A stretch of 64,000 nucleotides of DNA, from contig JAPPLD010000003.1 of NCBI GenBank assembly GCA_028819565.1, forward strand, positions 102,431 to 166,430, in the 5' to 3' direction. A program made the position numbers and the translations under genes. The notes beneath the pieces were generated by a model. That model did not search any database and was not told the DNA's origin. It worked only from the letters and a program-made list of their open reading frames with translations. Below, piece by piece: positions 1 through 8,998 of the stretch. Origin of the DNA: Gammaproteobacteria bacterium. Lineage in GTDB: Bacteria > Pseudomonadota > Gammaproteobacteria > Poriferisulfidales > Poriferisulfidaceae. Within the stretch, counting starts at the first letter, position 1, and each line of letters starts with the position of its first letter.

Positions 1-1
1 C

Positions 2-1249
2 TTGGATGCCGAGGCACGAAAGCGGGGAACCTCGGTTTATTTTCCGAACCGGGTCATCCCGATGCTGCCCCCGGAGTTGTCGGAAGACCTGTGCTCCCTG
101 CGCCCGGACTTGGAGCGCAAGACGTTGGTCTGCGAAATGCGGCTCGGGCCCCGCGGAGGGATGCAATCGGCCCGGTTTTACCCGGCGCAGATCCGCTCGC
201 GGGCACGGCTGACCTATTCGACCGTGGGACAGGCCGTGTTCAAGAGCCAGCCTGCTGCGCGCCGGCGTCTCGACGCTCATTTGCCTGCACTGGAGAGTCT
301 GGCGACCCTGTATCGATTAGTCCACGCCCAGCGTGAACGTCGCGGCGCCTTGGATTTCAGCAGTACGGAATGCCGCTTCAAATTCGATGGCCAAGGCCAG
401 GTCAAGAGCATCCACCCGGTCACCCGGCTCGAATCTCACCGGCTGATTGAGGAATTCATGATTTTGGCCAACGTGGCCGCGGCCGAACAACTGCACCAAC
501 ACAAGCAGCATGGCCTTTACCGCATCCACGACCAACCCCAGCAAGAAAAGATCGAGACTCTACGCGCCCTGGTCGCGGGCCTTGGCCTGGAGTTTCCGTC
601 AAGTAATCCCATCACCCCAAGCGATTGTGCCGACTTGCTTCGGCAGGTTCGAGGCACTGAATATCAAGCACTGGTCGAGCGGACCCTGCTGCGTACCCAG
701 AGCCTCTCCGTTTACTCGCCCGACAATATCGGGCACTTTGGCCTGGCGCTGGAGCGCTACGCCCATTTCACCTCGCCCATACGGCGCTACCCGGATCTGG
801 CCGTGCATCGGGCCATCCGCCGGACGCTGAAGGGAGGAAAGCAAATAGGATCATCCCCATCCCATGCTGAAATGACGGTTCTTGGAGAACATTGCTCCAT
901 GACGGAACGGCGGGCCGACGAGGCCGTGTGGGATGTTGAAGCAGCCTACAAATGCCGCCTTGCGGAGAAGCACTTGGGGAAACATTTCAGCGGAACCGTC
1001 AGCACGGTCACGCAGTTCGGGCTGTTCGTGGAGATGGATGGCCTGTATACGGAGGGCCTGCTCCATGTCCGGCAGTTGGGCGGGGACGAATATTTCTACG
1101 AACCGGGTCCTCAGATCCTGCAGGGAAAGCGCACCGAGGAGGCTTGGCAGGCGGGTGACCGCATTGAGGTGGTTATCCGGGAGGTCAACCACCGCGAACG
1201 CAGGATCGCACTGGCACGGCATTACGGGCACAGCCGGGGCCGAAAATGA
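2..1249 (+). CDS. rnr: Ribonuclease R, C-terminal part (cut by window start)
   Basis: This is the C-terminal 415 residues or so of the RNB-family 3'-5' exoribonuclease RNase R, which degrades structured RNA. The family is usually 750-830 residues, so the cold-shock domains and the catalytic aspartate cluster lie before the window. Visible are the second half of the RNB domain, including the characteristic HFTSPIRRYPDL stretch near residues 258-269, and a C-terminal S1 RNA-binding domain at about 333-405 (GTVSTVTQFGLFVEM). The stop codon overlaps the rlmB start (ATGA), which implies translational coupling; rnr-rlmB is a common gammaproteobacterial pair. RNase II is less likely because of the pairing with rlmB and the PNRVIPMLP-type RNB sequence. 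Confidence 0.95.
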   Translation: MDAEARKRGTSVYFPNRVIPMLPPELSEDLCSLRPDLERKTLVCEMRLGPRGGMQSARFYPAQIRSRARLTYSTVGQAVFKSQPAARRRLDAHLPALESLATLYRLVHAQRERRGALDFSSTECRFKFDGQGQVKSIHPVTRLESHRLIEEFMILANVAAAEQLHQHKQHGLYRIHDQPQQEKIETLRALVAGLGLEFPSSNPITPSDCADLLRQVRGTEYQALVERTLLRTQSLSVYSPDNIGHFGLALERYAHFTSPIRRYPDLAVHRAIRRTLKGGKQIGSSPSHAEMTVLGEHCSMTERRADEAVWDVEAAYKCRLAEKHLGKHFSGTVSTVTQFGLFVEMDGLYTEGLLHVRQLGGDEYFYEPGPQILQGKRTEEAWQAGDRIEVVIREVNHRERRIALARHYGHSRGRK

Positions 1250-2001
1250 GTGCGCCGGAACTGATTTATGGGCGTCATGCCGTACTGGCGGCCCTGCAGG
1301 CTCGCCCCGGGGACGTTCATGAACTTTGGCTGCAGAACGGGAAGGAAGATTCGCCGACCGATGCGCTGGTGACCCGTGCCCGGGAATTGCGCATCCCGGT
1401 TCAACGTGTCAACGCTGCCGTACTGCGTCAGCACACCCGGGATGCGGTGCATCAAGGTGTGGCGGCCCGGATTCGTCCCCAGGCTTCCAAGTCGGAGGCC
1501 GATCTGGCCACGCTACTGGAGAGAGAGCCTGAGTCTGCCCGCTTCCTCGTGTTGGATGGGGTGACCGACCCGCACAATCTTGGAGCCTGTCTGCGTGTTG
1601 CCGAGGCGGCAGGCGTTCGTGCCGTTATCGTGCCGGCCCGCCATCAGGCTCGCCTGACGGGCAGCGCGTTCAAGTCGGCTTCGGGTTCAGCCGAGCGGGT
1701 ACCTCTGGTTCGAGTTTCCAATCTGGCGCGAAGCCTGGAGCAACTCAAACAGGCAGGGGTCTGGCTCTATGCGGCCGCTGCGGACTCGGGCTCGAATCTC
1801 TGGGAGACCACGTTCCGCCTGCCTTGGGCGATTGTCGTGGGCGGCGAGGGCGAAGGCATCCGTGCCCGCACGCGCGGCTTGTGCGATTTTTGCGTCGGAA
1901 TCCCGATGCGGGGCGAAGTCGAGAGCCTCAATGTGGCCACTGCCTCCAGCGTACTGCTGTTCGAGGCCGACCGGCAATCGCGGGAGCGGCAGGAATCATG
2001 A
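1246..2001 (+). CDS. rlmB: 23S rRNA (guanosine-2'-O-)-methyltransferase RlmB
   Basis: SPOUT-superfamily methyltransferase expected to methylate the 2'-OH of a conserved guanosine (G2251 in E. coli) in the peptidyl-transferase P loop of 23S rRNA, using SAM. The 251-residue length is normal. It has an N-terminal substrate-binding domain (YGRHAVLAAL near residue 6) and a C-terminal knotted domain with the family motifs LDGVTDPHNLGACLR (about 103), VVGGEGEGIR (about 197) and the terminal VESLNVATASSVLLFE (about 225). It overlaps rnr by 4 bp and purD by 4 bp, so rnr-rlmB-purD reads as one transcript. Confidence 0.96.
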   Translation: MSAPELIYGRHAVLAALQARPGDVHELWLQNGKEDSPTDALVTRARELRIPVQRVNAAVLRQHTRDAVHQGVAARIRPQASKSEADLATLLEREPESARFLVLDGVTDPHNLGACLRVAEAAGVRAVIVPARHQARLTGSAFKSASGSAERVPLVRVSNLARSLEQLKQAGVWLYAAAADSGSNLWETTFRLPWAIVVGGEGEGIRARTRGLCDFCVGIPMRGEVESLNVATASSVLLFEADRQSRERQES

Positions 2002-3290
2002 AAGTCTTGGTAATCGGGGGAGGAGGCCGTGAGCATGCGTTGGCCTGGAAGCTCGCGCAGTCGGAGGATGCCGAGCAGGTTTTCGTGGCGCCGGGCAACG
2101 CAGGCACGGCGCGGGAGCCGGGGATCCGGAACGTGGCAATTGCCGCCACGGATACCGACGCCTTGTTGGATTTTGCAAAGTTGGAGGGCATCGACCTGAC
2201 CGTGGTCGGGCCTGAAGATCCGCTGGCGGGTGGTCTGGTCGACCGGTTCGAGGTGGAAGGCTGCCGGGTGCTCGGACCCCGCAAGGAGGCGGCTCGGTTG
2301 GAAAGTTCCAAGGGGTTCAGCAAGGACTTCATGGCGCGCCACGGTATTCCCACGGCACGCTACGAACGCTTCACCGATTTTGATCAGGCCCGGCGTTACT
2401 TGACCGGGCAGGCGGCCCCGATCGTGGTCAAGGCCGATGGTTTGGCGGCCGGCAAGGGTGTCGTAGTGGCGACTTCCATTGCCGAAGCAGAGCAGGCGGC
2501 CTCGGCGATGCTACAGGAAGCACAGTTCAAGGAAGCCGGCCGCGCCATCGTGATCGAAGAGTTTTTGGAGGGACGGGAAGCCAGTTTCATCTGCTTGGTG
2601 GACGGGACGGATGTCATTCCACTGGCCACGTCGCAGGATCACAAGGCGCGCGACGAAGGCAACCGCGGCCCCAATACGGGCGGCATGGGCGCATACTCGC
2701 CGACGCCGCTGATTACGCCGGAACTGCACCGCCGCGTCCTTGAGGAAGTCATCCACCCCACGGTTCGTGGTTTGGCTTCGGAAGGGACACGATACCGGGG
2801 CTTTCTGTACGCCGGACTCATGCTGGACTCGGAGGGCAATCCGAAAGTGCTCGAATACAACTGCCGGTTCGGTGATCCCGAGACCCAACCGATCCTGTTT
2901 CGGTTGGATTCGGACCTATTGGACCTCTGTCTTGCTGCTACCGAAGGGCGCTTGGACAAAAGCGTTCCAGAATGGGATTCGCGCCCCACGTTGGGCGTCG
3001 TATTGGCGATCCGGGACTATCCAGGGAGCTATCCGAAGGGCGTTCCCATTACCGGACTCGACGAGGTGGAGGAGGAAGCCGGGGTGAAGGTCTTCCACGC
3101 AGGGACGACGACAGATAACGGGCAAGTGGTGACGAATGGCGGTAGAGTGCTATGCGTTTGCGCGAAAGAGGAAACCCTGGCCCTTGCCAAGGAACGGGCC
3201 TACCAGGCAGCGGAGAGGATCCGGTTCGAAGGTAAATTCTGCCGACGCGACATCGGCGCGGCTGTGCTGGCTTCAGGGAAAGGCGATTGA
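1998..3290 (+). CDS. purD: Phosphoribosylamine-glycine ligase (GAR synthetase)
   Basis: ATP-grasp enzyme of de novo purine synthesis that joins glycine to 5-phosphoribosylamine. From the ATG at 1998 the product is 430 residues, the usual length; an in-frame extension upstream is only read-through of rlmB. The N-terminus carries GGGGREHALAWKL, followed by the ATP-grasp core (KADGLAAGKGV at about 143, GPNTGGMGAYSP near 225, FGDPETQP near 290). The ATG overlaps the rlmB stop (ATGA). Purine genes are scattered here: purH lies about 31 kb away on the other strand instead of beside purD as in enterics. The gene converges on rho with only 9 bp between stop codons. Confidence 0.97.
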   Translation: MKVLVIGGGGREHALAWKLAQSEDAEQVFVAPGNAGTAREPGIRNVAIAATDTDALLDFAKLEGIDLTVVGPEDPLAGGLVDRFEVEGCRVLGPRKEAARLESSKGFSKDFMARHGIPTARYERFTDFDQARRYLTGQAAPIVVKADGLAAGKGVVVATSIAEAEQAASAMLQEAQFKEAGRAIVIEEFLEGREASFICLVDGTDVIPLATSQDHKARDEGNRGPNTGGMGAYSPTPLITPELHRRVLEEVIHPTVRGLASEGTRYRGFLYAGLMLDSEGNPKVLEYNCRFGDPETQPILFRLDSDLLDLCLAATEGRLDKSVPEWDSRPTLGVVLAIRDYPGSYPKGVPITGLDEVEEEAGVKVFHAGTTTDNGQVVTNGGRVLCVCAKEETLALAKERAYQAAERIRFEGKFCRRDIGAAVLASGKGD

Positions 3291-3299
3291 TTGTCTGCT

Positions 3300-4556
3300 T
3301 TAGCGCTTCATAGCCTCGAAGAATTCGTCGTTGGTCTTAGTGGCCTGAAGCTTGCCGAGCAAGAACTCCATGGCTGCGATTTCATCCATGGAATGGATGA
3401 ACTTGCGCAGTACCCAGATTTTCTGCAATTCGGCCGGTTCCATCAGCAACTCTTCGCGGCGGGTTCCGGAACGGTTGATGTTGATAGCCGGATAGACTCG
3501 TTTCTCGGCGATCCGCCGATCCAGATGGATTTCCAGGTTGCCGGTTCCCTTGAACTCCTCGTAGATCACTTCGTCCATCTTCGACCCGGTGTCGATCAGG
3601 GCGGTGGCGATGATGGTCAGGCTGCCGCCCTCCTCAATATTCCGGGCGGCGCCGAAGAAGCGTTTCGGCCGTTGCAGGGCGTTTGCGTCCACGCCCCCGG
3701 TCAGTACCTTGCCGGAAGAGGGGGCGACCGTGTTGTAGGCGCGGGCCAGACGCGTGATCGAGTCCAACAGGATCACAACATCACGCCGATGCTCCACTAG
3801 GCGGCGTGCTTTCTCGATTGCCATCTCGGACACTTGGACGTGCCGACTCGCGGCTTCATCGAAGGTGCTCGAAATCACGTCGCCTTGGACCATCCGCTCC
3901 ATCTCGGTGACTTCTTCCGGGCGCTCATCGATCAGCAGCACAATCAGGTAGCACTCCGGTGAATTGGCGGTGATGCTCTGCGCAATGTTCTGCAGTAGGA
4001 TGGTCTTGCCCGCCTTGGGCGGCGAGACGATCAGGCCACGTTGGCCCTTGCCGATTGGCGCAGTCAAGTCGATGATTCGGGCCGTGATATCTTCGGTACT
4101 GCCGTTGCCACGCTCGAGTTTCATGCACTGATCCGGGTGCAACGGGGTGAGGTTCTCGAACAGCGTTCTGTTCCGGGATTTTTCCGGGGGTTCGTAGTTG
4201 ATTTCCGAGACCTTCAGGAGAGCGAAATAACGTTCACTTTCCTTGGGCGGGCGGATCTTCCCGGATACCGTGTCGCCGGAGCGTAAACCAAACCGGCGGA
4301 TCTGGTTGGGGGAAACGTAGATGTCGTCGACGCCCGCTTGGTACGAGACGTCCGGGGAGCGCAGGAAGCCGAATCCTTCCTGCAGGATTTCCAGCACGCC
4401 TTCCCCGAAGATATCTTCTCCGTTTCGGGCATGGGACTTGAGCAGTTGGAAGATGAGGTCTTGCTTGCGTGCGCGAGAGGCGTTTTCGAGACCGGCCTGT
4501 TCGGCCATTTCAAGCAATTTTGTGATGGGGGTGCGTTTGAGTTCCGTGAGATTCAT
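3300..4556 (-). CDS. rho: Transcription termination factor Rho
   Basis: Hexameric RNA-dependent ATPase that ends transcription at Rho-dependent sites. The 418-residue protein has the N-terminal Rho-N helices ([19 protein letters not shown]), an OB-fold cold-shock-like RNA-binding domain at about 50-125 ([12 protein letters not shown]), and the RecA-type core with Walker A PPKAGKT at about 179-185, Walker B region [16 protein letters not shown] and Q-loop/R-loop segments ([12 protein letters not shown]). There is no large insertion of the kind seen in some high-GC bacteria. It lies downstream of trxA on the same strand with 208 bp between, the trxA-rho order known from E. coli. Confidence 0.98.
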   Translation of the reverse strand: MNLTELKRTPITKLLEMAEQAGLENASRARKQDLIFQLLKSHARNGEDIFGEGVLEILQEGFGFLRSPDVSYQAGVDDIYVSPNQIRRFGLRSGDTVSGKIRPPKESERYFALLKVSEINYEPPEKSRNRTLFENLTPLHPDQCMKLERGNGSTEDITARIIDLTAPIGKGQRGLIVSPPKAGKTILLQNIAQSITANSPECYLIVLLIDERPEEVTEMERMVQGDVISSTFDEAASRHVQVSEMAIEKARRLVEHRRDVVILLDSITRLARAYNTVAPSSGKVLTGGVDANALQRPKRFFGAARNIEEGGSLTIIATALIDTGSKMDEVIYEEFKGTGNLEIHLDRRIAEKRVYPAININRSGTRREELLMEPAELQKIWVLRKFIHSMDEIAAMEFLLGKLQATKTNDEFFEAMKR

Positions 4557-4744
4557 ATTGATGTGGAAGGGTCGGTGAATGGATGATGTGGAGGTTATGG
4601 AAATCTAGTGCAGCGATCGCCGCACCGATAGGGGGAAAACTCCGCGTGCGGCAGGATTCCCTGGAATTGTCAGTGGTCGCAGGGCGAATGCCCTGCCCGA
4701 AAAGATACTCTAGTCTAGCACATTTGGTTGGCGGCGGCAGACGA

Positions 4745-4760
4745 CTTCCCGCGAGGGAAG
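4745..4760. other. Short hairpin just after trxA
   Basis: CTTCCC-GCGA-GGGAAG forms a 6-bp stem with a four-base loop a few bases beyond the trxA stop codon, inside the 208-bp trxA-rho gap. No T run follows on either strand, so it is not a convincing intrinsic terminator. It could stabilise the trxA mRNA end or be part of the rho leader. Nothing else was recognised in the gap. Confidence 0.4.
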
Positions 4761-4764
4761 AGGC

Positions 4765-5091
4765 CTACAGGTGCTCTTCAATGAAGGCGGTCAACTGCGA
4801 TTTGGACAATGCGCCGACTCGTTGCCCAGCCACTTCTCCGTTCTTGAACAGGATCAGGGTCGGAATCCCCCGGATGCCGTACTTCGGCGGAGTCTTCGGG
4901 TTTTCGTCCACGTTCAGTTTCGCCACCTTGAGGCGGTCCTTGTACAACTCAGCAAGTTCGTCGATGATCGGTGCGACCATCCGGCAGGGTCCGCACCATT
5001 CAGCCCAGAAATCCACCAGCACAGGTTCATCGCCGGAGAGAACTTCGCTGCCGAAATTCTCGTCGCCGACAGCCGTAATATTGGCGCTCAA
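4765..5091 (-). CDS. trxA: Thioredoxin 1
   Basis: Cytoplasmic dithiol reductase. The 108-residue protein has the catalytic WCGPC at residues 32-36 in a WAEWCGPC context and the cis-proline loop RGIPTL near 74-79, as in classic TrxA. The start codon is TTG: the complement of 5089-5091 reads TTG and is preceded by a strong AGGGGGG ribosome binding site and a six-T spacer. No ATG or GTG occurs in frame early in the protein, so TTG is the best start. It is upstream of rho on the same strand. A second, divergent thioredoxin-family gene lies at 55121. Confidence 0.96.
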   Translation of the reverse strand: MSANITAVGDENFGSEVLSGDEPVLVDFWAEWCGPCRMVAPIIDELAELYKDRLKVAKLNVDENPKTPPKYGIRGIPTLILFKNGEVAGQRVGALSKSQLTAFIEEHL

Positions 5092-5251
5092 AAAAACCCC
5101 CCTGATGTTGGTGTATTGTTTCGAAAAGCAGGTTAGTCGGAAAAGCCAACTGATTTACATTGTATCACTGCCATAGATCCTGATAATCCGTCGAAAGGTG
5201 GCATTTTGCGGGAAAAACCGCTATACGGGTCTTTTGGCTCTGCATCTCGGG

Positions 5252-5257
5252 TATAAT
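5252..5257 (+). promoter_or_regulatory. Probable sigma-70 -10 element for rpoZ-spoT
   Basis: A perfect TATAAT lies 34 bases upstream of the rpoZ start in the divergent trxA/rpoZ region. The hexamer 17 bases further upstream (GTCTTT) is a poor match to TTGACA, so only the -10 is confident. Confidence 0.5.
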
Positions 5258-5290
5258 TATCCGTTCCTTTTTCTTTCAGGTTTTGCAGGA

Positions 5291-5740
5291 ATGGCGCGTA
5301 TTACTGTCGAAGATTGTCTGGAACGGATTGATAACCGTTTTGACCTGGTGCTGGTGGCAGCCCGCCGTGCCCATATGCTCAAGAAAGGGGCATCTGAATT
5401 GCTGCCCTGGGACAACGACAAACCTGCCGTGCTTGCCTTGCGGGAAATCGCCGCTGGAAAAGTGACGCCCGACATCCTAGATCAGCCGATGCAGGAGCCG
5501 GATGACGAGATCGACCCTTCGGATCTGGAAGCCATCCACCAACAGGCAGCGGAAATGGTGGTCGAGGATGTTTCCGCGGCACATGACGACGATGAAGACT
5601 TCGATGACGAGTTCGATGTGGGTGAAGATGAAGATGCGGAGCTTTCTGCCAGCGCGGCATCATCGGAGGACCAAGGGGCTGAGGATGCGAAGGTTTCCGA
5701 TGAGTCGAATCCAGGCGAAGAACCTGCGAAGGGAGCCTGA
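5291..5740 (+). CDS. rpoZ: RNA polymerase omega subunit with long acidic tail
   Basis: Omega assists beta-prime folding and RNA polymerase assembly. The start is the ATG at 5291, giving [27 protein letters not shown], the conserved omega N-terminus; residues 1-65 hold the omega fold. The product is 149 residues against about 90 in E. coli. From about residue 68 there is an extension made largely of D, E, S and A, with [12 protein letters not shown] at 99-110 and a low-complexity end. The next gene is spoT, 18 bp downstream, the classic rpoZ-spoT arrangement, so the function call is firm. The role of the tail is unknown. Confidence 0.95.
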   Translation: MARITVEDCLERIDNRFDLVLVAARRAHMLKKGASELLPWDNDKPAVLALREIAAGKVTPDILDQPMQEPDDEIDPSDLEAIHQQAAEMVVEDVSAAHDDDEDFDDEFDVGEDEDAELSASAASSEDQGAEDAKVSDESNPGEEPAKGA

Positions 5741-5758
5741 CCCCTGCCTTTCTGAACC

Positions 5759-7948
5759 ATGCCCGCGGCGATAGAATCGGTTCCCACGCCGGTTGACAGC
5801 CCCTCGCCGAACCCGGTTCGCTTCCACAGCCTCTGCGATCAACTCGACCAGTACCTGGAACTGGACCAAGTCCGGCGGGTCTACCGAGCGTATATATTCA
5901 GTGCCGAGCGGCACGCCGAGCAGTACCGGTTGTCCGGTGAGCCCTACATCACCCATCCCCTGTCAGTTGCCTGTACGTTAGCCAGCCTGCATCTGGACGC
6001 AGACACGATCGTTGCGGCCCTGCTGCACGATGTAATCGAGGACACACCGACTGCCCGCGACCAGATCCGGGAAGAGTTTGGCGAGGATGTGGCCCACCTG
6101 GTTGACGGGGTCAGCAAGCTGACGCACTTGGACGGAGTCTCGCGCAGCGAGGCGCAGGCGGCCAATTTCAGCAAGATGATGTTGGCGACGGTGCGCGACA
6201 TCCGGGTGATGCTGGTCAAGCTGGCTGATCGCCTGCACAACATGCGCACGTTGGATGTATTGCCGAGAGAAAAGCAGCAACGAATCGCCCGCGAAACCCT
6301 TGAGGTCTATGTGCCGATCACGCGCCGCCTAGGGATGAATGCACTCTATCTGGAACTGGAGGAACGTGCCTTTAAAACGCTCTATCCGATGCGCAGCCGT
6401 GTCCTTGAGGAATCTATTCAGGCGCACCGGGGGCGCCAGCACGACCGAGTCGAGAAAGTTCGCGAGAACCTGACTCGGCATATTGAGGAGCGAGGGATCA
6501 ACGCACAGATCGAAGGGCGGGAGAAAAGCGTCTACAGCGTTTATTGCAAGATGCGGGACAAGCACCTGTCGTTCAACGAGGTCTTCGATGTCTACGGGTT
6601 CCGGGTGATCGTGGATACGGCGGATCAGTGCTATCGGGTGCTGGGAGTCGTTCATAGCCTGTACAAGCCGCTCCCGGGCAAATTCAAGGATTACATCGCG
6701 ATCCCGAAGGCCAACGGCTACCAGTCACTGCATACTGCCTTGCAGGGTCCGGACGCAGTGCCGCTGGAAATCCAGATCCGTACGCAGGAAATGGAACTGG
6801 TGGCCGAAGGAGGGGTCGCGGCGCACTGGAACTACAAGTCCGGCGCGAGCCTCTATTTGCCGGCACATGCCAAGACCTGGATGCAGAACATTCTGGACAT
6901 CCGGCGTCTTGCTCCGGATTCCGTAGAGTTTCTGGAGCACGTCAAAGTGGACCTCTTCCCGCACGAGGTCTACGTGTTTACGCCGGCGGGCGACATTCTT
7001 CGCTTGCCGCAGGGCTCCACTGCGCTGGACTTCGCGTATGCGGTTCATTCCGGCGTGGGCAATGCCTGCGTCGGGGTCAAAATTGACCGCATCGCTTCCC
7101 CCCTGAGCACGGAACTGAGTAGCGGCCAGACGGTCGAGGTCCTGACCGCTTCGCACGGCAAACCTTCTCCGGCTTGGCTGGATTTTGTGGTGACTGCCAA
7201 GGCCCGCTCGTCCATCCGCCAGTACCTGAAAGGCCTGAAAGAGGAACAGGCGGAGGAACTGGGCCTGCGATTGCTGGACAAGGCGCTGGCTCGATCCGGG
7301 AAGGCCTTCACGGACCTGCCGGGCGAACAAGTGTCGAAAATACTGGAGGCCATGAAGGTGGAGAATGCACAGCAACTGTTTCGAGACATCGGGTTAGGCC
7401 GCCTGATGGCACCGATCGTAGCGCATCAATTGATGGGAGCGGAGACGTTACCCCGCAGCTCAACAAGTTGGTTGGACCGCATGCTGAGACGGAAGCAAGA
7501 TCAGCCGGTCGCGTTGCAGGGCACGGAAGGCATGGCAGTCACGTTTGCCAAGTGCTGTCGGCCGATTCCAGGCGACACCGTCACTGGCATCGCGTCGGCC
7601 GGGCACGGGCTTGTCATCCACCAGAGCAACTGTCCAAACCTGAAGCGATTTCGAAAATCTCCAGAGCAGTGGATTCCCTGCGAATGGGCGGAAACAGTGG
7701 ATGGAGAATATCCGGTCTCGATCCGGGTCTCCACCAAGAACCGCCGTGGACTCTTGGCCCGTATTGCCGCCGCCATTGCCGAGGAAGGCTGCAATATCGA
7801 GGGGGTCGACTTGGAAGAGGCGAAGGGATCCACCCATATCAACATGGGATTCATCCTGAACGTCCGCGACCGGATTCATCTGGCTGCGATTATCAAGGCG
7901 GTTCGGCGGCTGCCGGACGTGCGCAAGGTCGTACGCCTGTCGGGCTAA
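5759..7948 (+). CDS. spoT: Bifunctional (p)ppGpp synthetase/hydrolase SpoT
   Basis: RelA/SpoT-family long enzyme controlling the stringent alarmone. Domains in the 729 residues: HD hydrolase with THPLSVA and an intact HDVIED at 90-95, so hydrolysis is expected; RelA/SpoT synthetase near 245-365 (DVYGFRVIV, KFKDYIAIPKANGYQSLH); TGS at about 400-460 (VYVFTPAGDILRLPQGSTALDFAY); a helical/zinc-finger region with KCCRPIPGD near 600; and a C-terminal ACT domain (VSTKNRRGLLARIAAAIAEEGCNIEG). The preserved HD motif and the position behind rpoZ favour SpoT over RelA. Downstream is an AT-rich segment with a repeated hairpin that may end the transcript. Confidence 0.97.
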   Translation: MPAAIESVPTPVDSPSPNPVRFHSLCDQLDQYLELDQVRRVYRAYIFSAERHAEQYRLSGEPYITHPLSVACTLASLHLDADTIVAALLHDVIEDTPTARDQIREEFGEDVAHLVDGVSKLTHLDGVSRSEAQAANFSKMMLATVRDIRVMLVKLADRLHNMRTLDVLPREKQQRIARETLEVYVPITRRLGMNALYLELEERAFKTLYPMRSRVLEESIQAHRGRQHDRVEKVRENLTRHIEERGINAQIEGREKSVYSVYCKMRDKHLSFNEVFDVYGFRVIVDTADQCYRVLGVVHSLYKPLPGKFKDYIAIPKANGYQSLHTALQGPDAVPLEIQIRTQEMELVAEGGVAAHWNYKSGASLYLPAHAKTWMQNILDIRRLAPDSVEFLEHVKVDLFPHEVYVFTPAGDILRLPQGSTALDFAYAVHSGVGNACVGVKIDRIASPLSTELSSGQTVEVLTASHGKPSPAWLDFVVTAKARSSIRQYLKGLKEEQAEELGLRLLDKALARSGKAFTDLPGEQVSKILEAMKVENAQQLFRDIGLGRLMAPIVAHQLMGAETLPRSSTSWLDRMLRRKQDQPVALQGTEGMAVTFAKCCRPIPGDTVTGIASAGHGLVIHQSNCPNLKRFRKSPEQWIPCEWAETVDGEYPVSIRVSTKNRRGLLARIAAAIAEEGCNIEGVDLEEAKGSTHINMGFILNVRDRIHLAAIIKAVRRLPDVRKVVRLSG

Positions 7949-8000
7949 AGGTGAGTCGGAGAGGTTAGTAGTAGTAATTCGGGCAGGTCTGGCACATCAA

Positions 8001-8117
8001 ACTTTACATAATCTAAAAGACTTTACATTTTCTAGATTTTTACATCTAAAATATATATTTATCAATTATTTATATAGTGCAAAAAATGGTCTGAAAAAAC
8101 CGCCCATTTTTCCTTGC
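8001..8117 (+). repeat. AT-rich palindromic repeat, copy 1
   Basis: A strongly AT-rich block between spoT and the DUF1640-like gene. It begins with iterated ACTTTACAT (8001-8009, 8020-8028, partial at 8039-8045) and ends in a hairpin core at 8079-8117, where an AAAAAATGG arm pairs with CCATTTTT around a purine-rich loop and the outer ends read GC...TTGC. Copies 2 and 3 (about 19211 and 20346) share both the arms and much of the loop; copies 1 and 3 also share the AT-rich flank and the ACTTTACAT word. It could act as a bidirectional terminator, a leader element for the gene downstream, or a small non-autonomous mobile repeat. The rest of the 231-bp gap holds nothing else recognised. Confidence 0.7.
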
Positions 8118-8179
8118 AATGAAGAAGGGGTTCAGTTACAACAGCACTTATTCTATTTCATCTACGGAGTGCTATCATT

Positions 8180-8533
8180 GTGACCCAAGCTCACCGAATC
8201 CCGGGGGAAGCCCTACCCGAACGCCCGACTGCATCTGCCCAGGCTTCCAAGGGTTTGGGCATCCGGGAATCCAGGCAACGCCCCATGTTCGACACCCTCC
8301 AAGTGGCCCGCGACCTGAAGAAAGGCGGATTTTCCGAGCCGCAGGCCGAGGCGGTGGTTTCTATATTCAGCGCGATCTTACAGAACATGGTGACAAAAGC
8401 CGATCTGGAGGCCGCTTTAAAGGACTTTCCAACGAAGGTCGAACTGGCTGCCCTTGAGACACGCCTGACGGTACGGATGCTGATGATGTCCGGCCTTATC
8501 GTGGGCGCGGTCGCCTTGATCGTAAAACTGTAA
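8180..8533 (+). CDS. DUF1640/CCDC90-like coiled-coil membrane protein (copy 1)
   Basis: Small protein with the layout of DUF1640 proteins: an FDTLQVARDLKKGGFSEPQAEAVV segment (about residues 37-60), a TKADLEAALK coiled-coil stretch, and one C-terminal membrane helix (MMSGLIVGAVALIV). The GTG at 8180 has a GGAG 10 bases upstream and gives 117 residues; the ATG at 8285 would give 82 residues and begins exactly at the conserved part, but has a weaker ribosome site. The related gene at 32807 also has an N-terminal extension, so the longer form is kept. It splits the usual spoT-ridA-recG order and follows the AT-rich repeat. The biochemical role is unknown. Confidence 0.7.
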   Translation: MTQAHRIPGEALPERPTASAQASKGLGIRESRQRPMFDTLQVARDLKKGGFSEPQAEAVVSIFSAILQNMVTKADLEAALKDFPTKVELAALETRLTVRMLMMSGLIVGAVALIVKL

Positions 8534-8566
8534 GCGTCTGAAGAAAATCGCGGATTAATTCTTGCG

Positions 8567-8572
8567 TATAAT
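8567..8572 (+). promoter_or_regulatory. Possible -10 element upstream of ridA
   Basis: TATAAT lies 28 bases before the ridA ATG. No convincing -35 hexamer is seen at normal spacing. It would give the ridA-recG pair its own promoter, separate from rpoZ-spoT. Confidence 0.4.
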
Positions 8573-8600
8573 TTCGGCGCATCCGCCGTTTTCTTCGCAC

Positions 8601-8987
8601 ATGCCTGTCGAACCCGTCCACACGCCCGACGCGCCTGACGCTATCGGCACTTATTCCCAGGCGGTCCGCAGCGGGGATTGGGTGTTTCTGTCTGGTCAGA
8701 TTCCCTTGGATCCCCAGACCATGCAAATGGTCGAAGGAGATATGCGGACGCAAATCCGCAGGGTGTTCGACAATCTCAGTGCGGTCGCCGGTGCCAGCGG
8801 CGGCAGTCTGGCGGATTGCATCAAGTTGACGGTATACCTGACCGACCTGAATCATTTCCCACTGGTCAACGAAGTGATGGCCGAGTATTTCTCAGAGCCG
8901 TATCCGGCGCGCGCAGCGGTGGGTGTGGCAGCGCTCCCGAAAGGCGCGGCGGTCGAGATGGATGCGATCCTGAATCTACGTGCCTGA
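8601..8987 (+). CDS. ridA: Reactive enamine/imine deaminase RidA
   Basis: Member of the RidA/YjgF/YER057c family, which hydrolyses reactive 2-aminoacrylate-type intermediates released by PLP enzymes. From the ATG at 8601 the product is 128 residues, the family norm. Conserved segments include [25 protein letters not shown] near the N-terminus, the catalytic-site arginine in the [15 protein letters not shown] block near 103-117, and the C-terminal GAAVEMDAI. It sits 11 bp upstream of recG. The spoT-ridA-recG cluster is common in non-enteric gammaproteobacteria. Confidence 0.95.
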   Translation: MPVEPVHTPDAPDAIGTYSQAVRSGDWVFLSGQIPLDPQTMQMVEGDMRTQIRRVFDNLSAVAGASGGSLADCIKLTVYLTDLNHFPLVNEVMAEYFSEPYPARAAVGVAALPKGAAVEMDAILNLRA

Positions 8988-8998
8988 TACCGGCCCGG

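Noticed and set aside
4745..4760. Intrinsic terminator for trxA
   Set aside because: Good stem but no T run on the minus strand; kept only as a hairpin.
8119..8457. Frame starting with an ATG just after repeat copy 1
   Set aside because: It overlaps the DUF1640-like gene in another frame, is rich in Cys/Pro/Gly without a domain, and lacks a ribosome site.
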